From assembly GCA_039679945.1 (NCBI GenBank), contig JBDKTY010000028.1, forward strand, positions 62,001-126,000: a stretch of 64,000 nucleotides of DNA, read 5' to 3'. Under the pieces are notes generated by a model that saw nothing but the letters and a program-made list of their open reading frames with translations, had not been told where the DNA came from and did no database searches. Each line of letters opens with the position of its first letter. Position 1 is the stretch's first letter. This document shows, piece by piece, positions 63,765-64,000 of this stretch. Source of the stretch: SbD1 sp039679945 (lineage in GTDB: Bacteria > Desulfobacterota > Syntrophobacteria > Syntrophobacterales > Syntrophobacteraceae). Both the position numbers and the translations under genes were made by a program.

Positions 63765-64000
63765 TCATTCCCCGGCAGAACAGGCACGCAGGTGTTCGAG
63801 AAAGGCCGAGCAGAGTGGCGAAAGCTCCCTGTTCCTTCTCTGCGCCAGAAAGAATGGCCTGTGAATACGCAACCCCTTGATGGAAACCTGGCAGAGCATG
63901 CCGCCCGTTATGTCCTCATTCACCGCGAAGGAGGACAGGATAGCTACCCCGATCCTGGCTTTTACCGACTGCCGCACAGCCTCCGTGCTTCCCATTTCGG
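63765..64000 (-). CDS. LysR family transcriptional regulator, C-terminal part (partial)
   Basis: Only the last 78 residues are visible; the gene runs off the right edge. The segment GSTEAVRQSVKARIGVAILS is the classical end of the LysR effector domain, and FLAQRRNRELSPLCSAFLEH the last helix. Its DNA-binding domain is outside the window, so the target and effector are unknown. Confidence 0.85.
   Translation of the reverse strand, partial: EMGSTEAVRQSVKARIGVAILSSFAVNEDITGGMLCQVSIKGLRIHRPFFLAQRRNRELSPLCSAFLEHLRACSAGE

Overview
The window is a gene-dense, GC-rich bacterial chromosome segment. It carries no rRNA, tRNA, CRISPR array or intact insertion sequence that I can recognise. The gene set suggests an anaerobic or facultatively anaerobic deltaproteobacterium-like organism (Desulfobacterota/Syntrophia sense). 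The pointers are a GcvH-like protein with cysteine motifs, archaemetzincin, YedF, a hopanoid side-chain cluster, a large secreted multicopper oxidase, branched-chain amino acid uptake and a TCA block with a soluble-looking SdhAB. This placement is inference from gene content; there is no phylogenetic marker search behind it.

Layout. 1-4.4 kb: the end of a sensor kinase, its sigma-54-type response regulator, an archaemetzincin, a cysteine-rich GcvH-like protein and a broken HicB-type gene. 4.6-9.7 kb: an inositol-monophosphatase-family protein, an acetyltransferase, and an amino-acid block (threonine aldolase, small lipoprotein, AlaX-like editing domain, SHMT-like enzyme). 9.9-14.6 kb: a complete branched-chain amino acid ABC transporter (livJ, H, M, G, F) with a terminator-like hairpin after livJ. 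14.9-19.5 kb: a SAM-hydrolase-family protein ending in a perfect 32-bp palindrome, then the glycolytic operon gap-pgk-tpiA-secG. 19.5-28.6 kb: a PAS/GAF histidine kinase, a sugar aminotransferase, a small MITE-like element with target duplication, then a minus-strand set of multicopper oxidase, FKBP isomerase and GspB-like protein. 29.9-34.3 kb: cstA with a LytS/LytTR two-component system. 34.5-39.3 kb: rubrerythrin-like protein, membrane coiled-coil protein, uvrB and a UbiA prenyltransferase.

39.5-48.5 kb is a minus-strand central-carbon cluster: aconitase, citrate synthase, SdhA, SdhB, an aldehyde dehydrogenase and fumarase. No membrane anchor subunit for SdhAB is visible. 48.9-56.9 kb holds housekeeping genes: HU, an ABM-domain protein, a RelA/SpoT protein with an altered HD motif, IspG, an HD-domain nucleotidase-like protein, and acetolactate synthase with the small subunit encoded first.

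57.1-61.7 kb is the most interesting part. A strong sigma-70-like promoter precedes hpnJ, hpnK, two overlapping small EamA/SMR-type membrane proteins and hpnI. HpnI, HpnK and HpnJ are the known enzymes that build glucosaminyl- and cyclitol-ether bacteriohopanetetrol. The paired SMR-like proteins between them lack the canonical proton/substrate glutamate and could be a hopanoid glycolipid flippase, which is an inference. The window ends with a chagasin-type inhibitor, a truncated Asp/Glu racemase remnant next to repeats, YedF and a partial LysR regulator.
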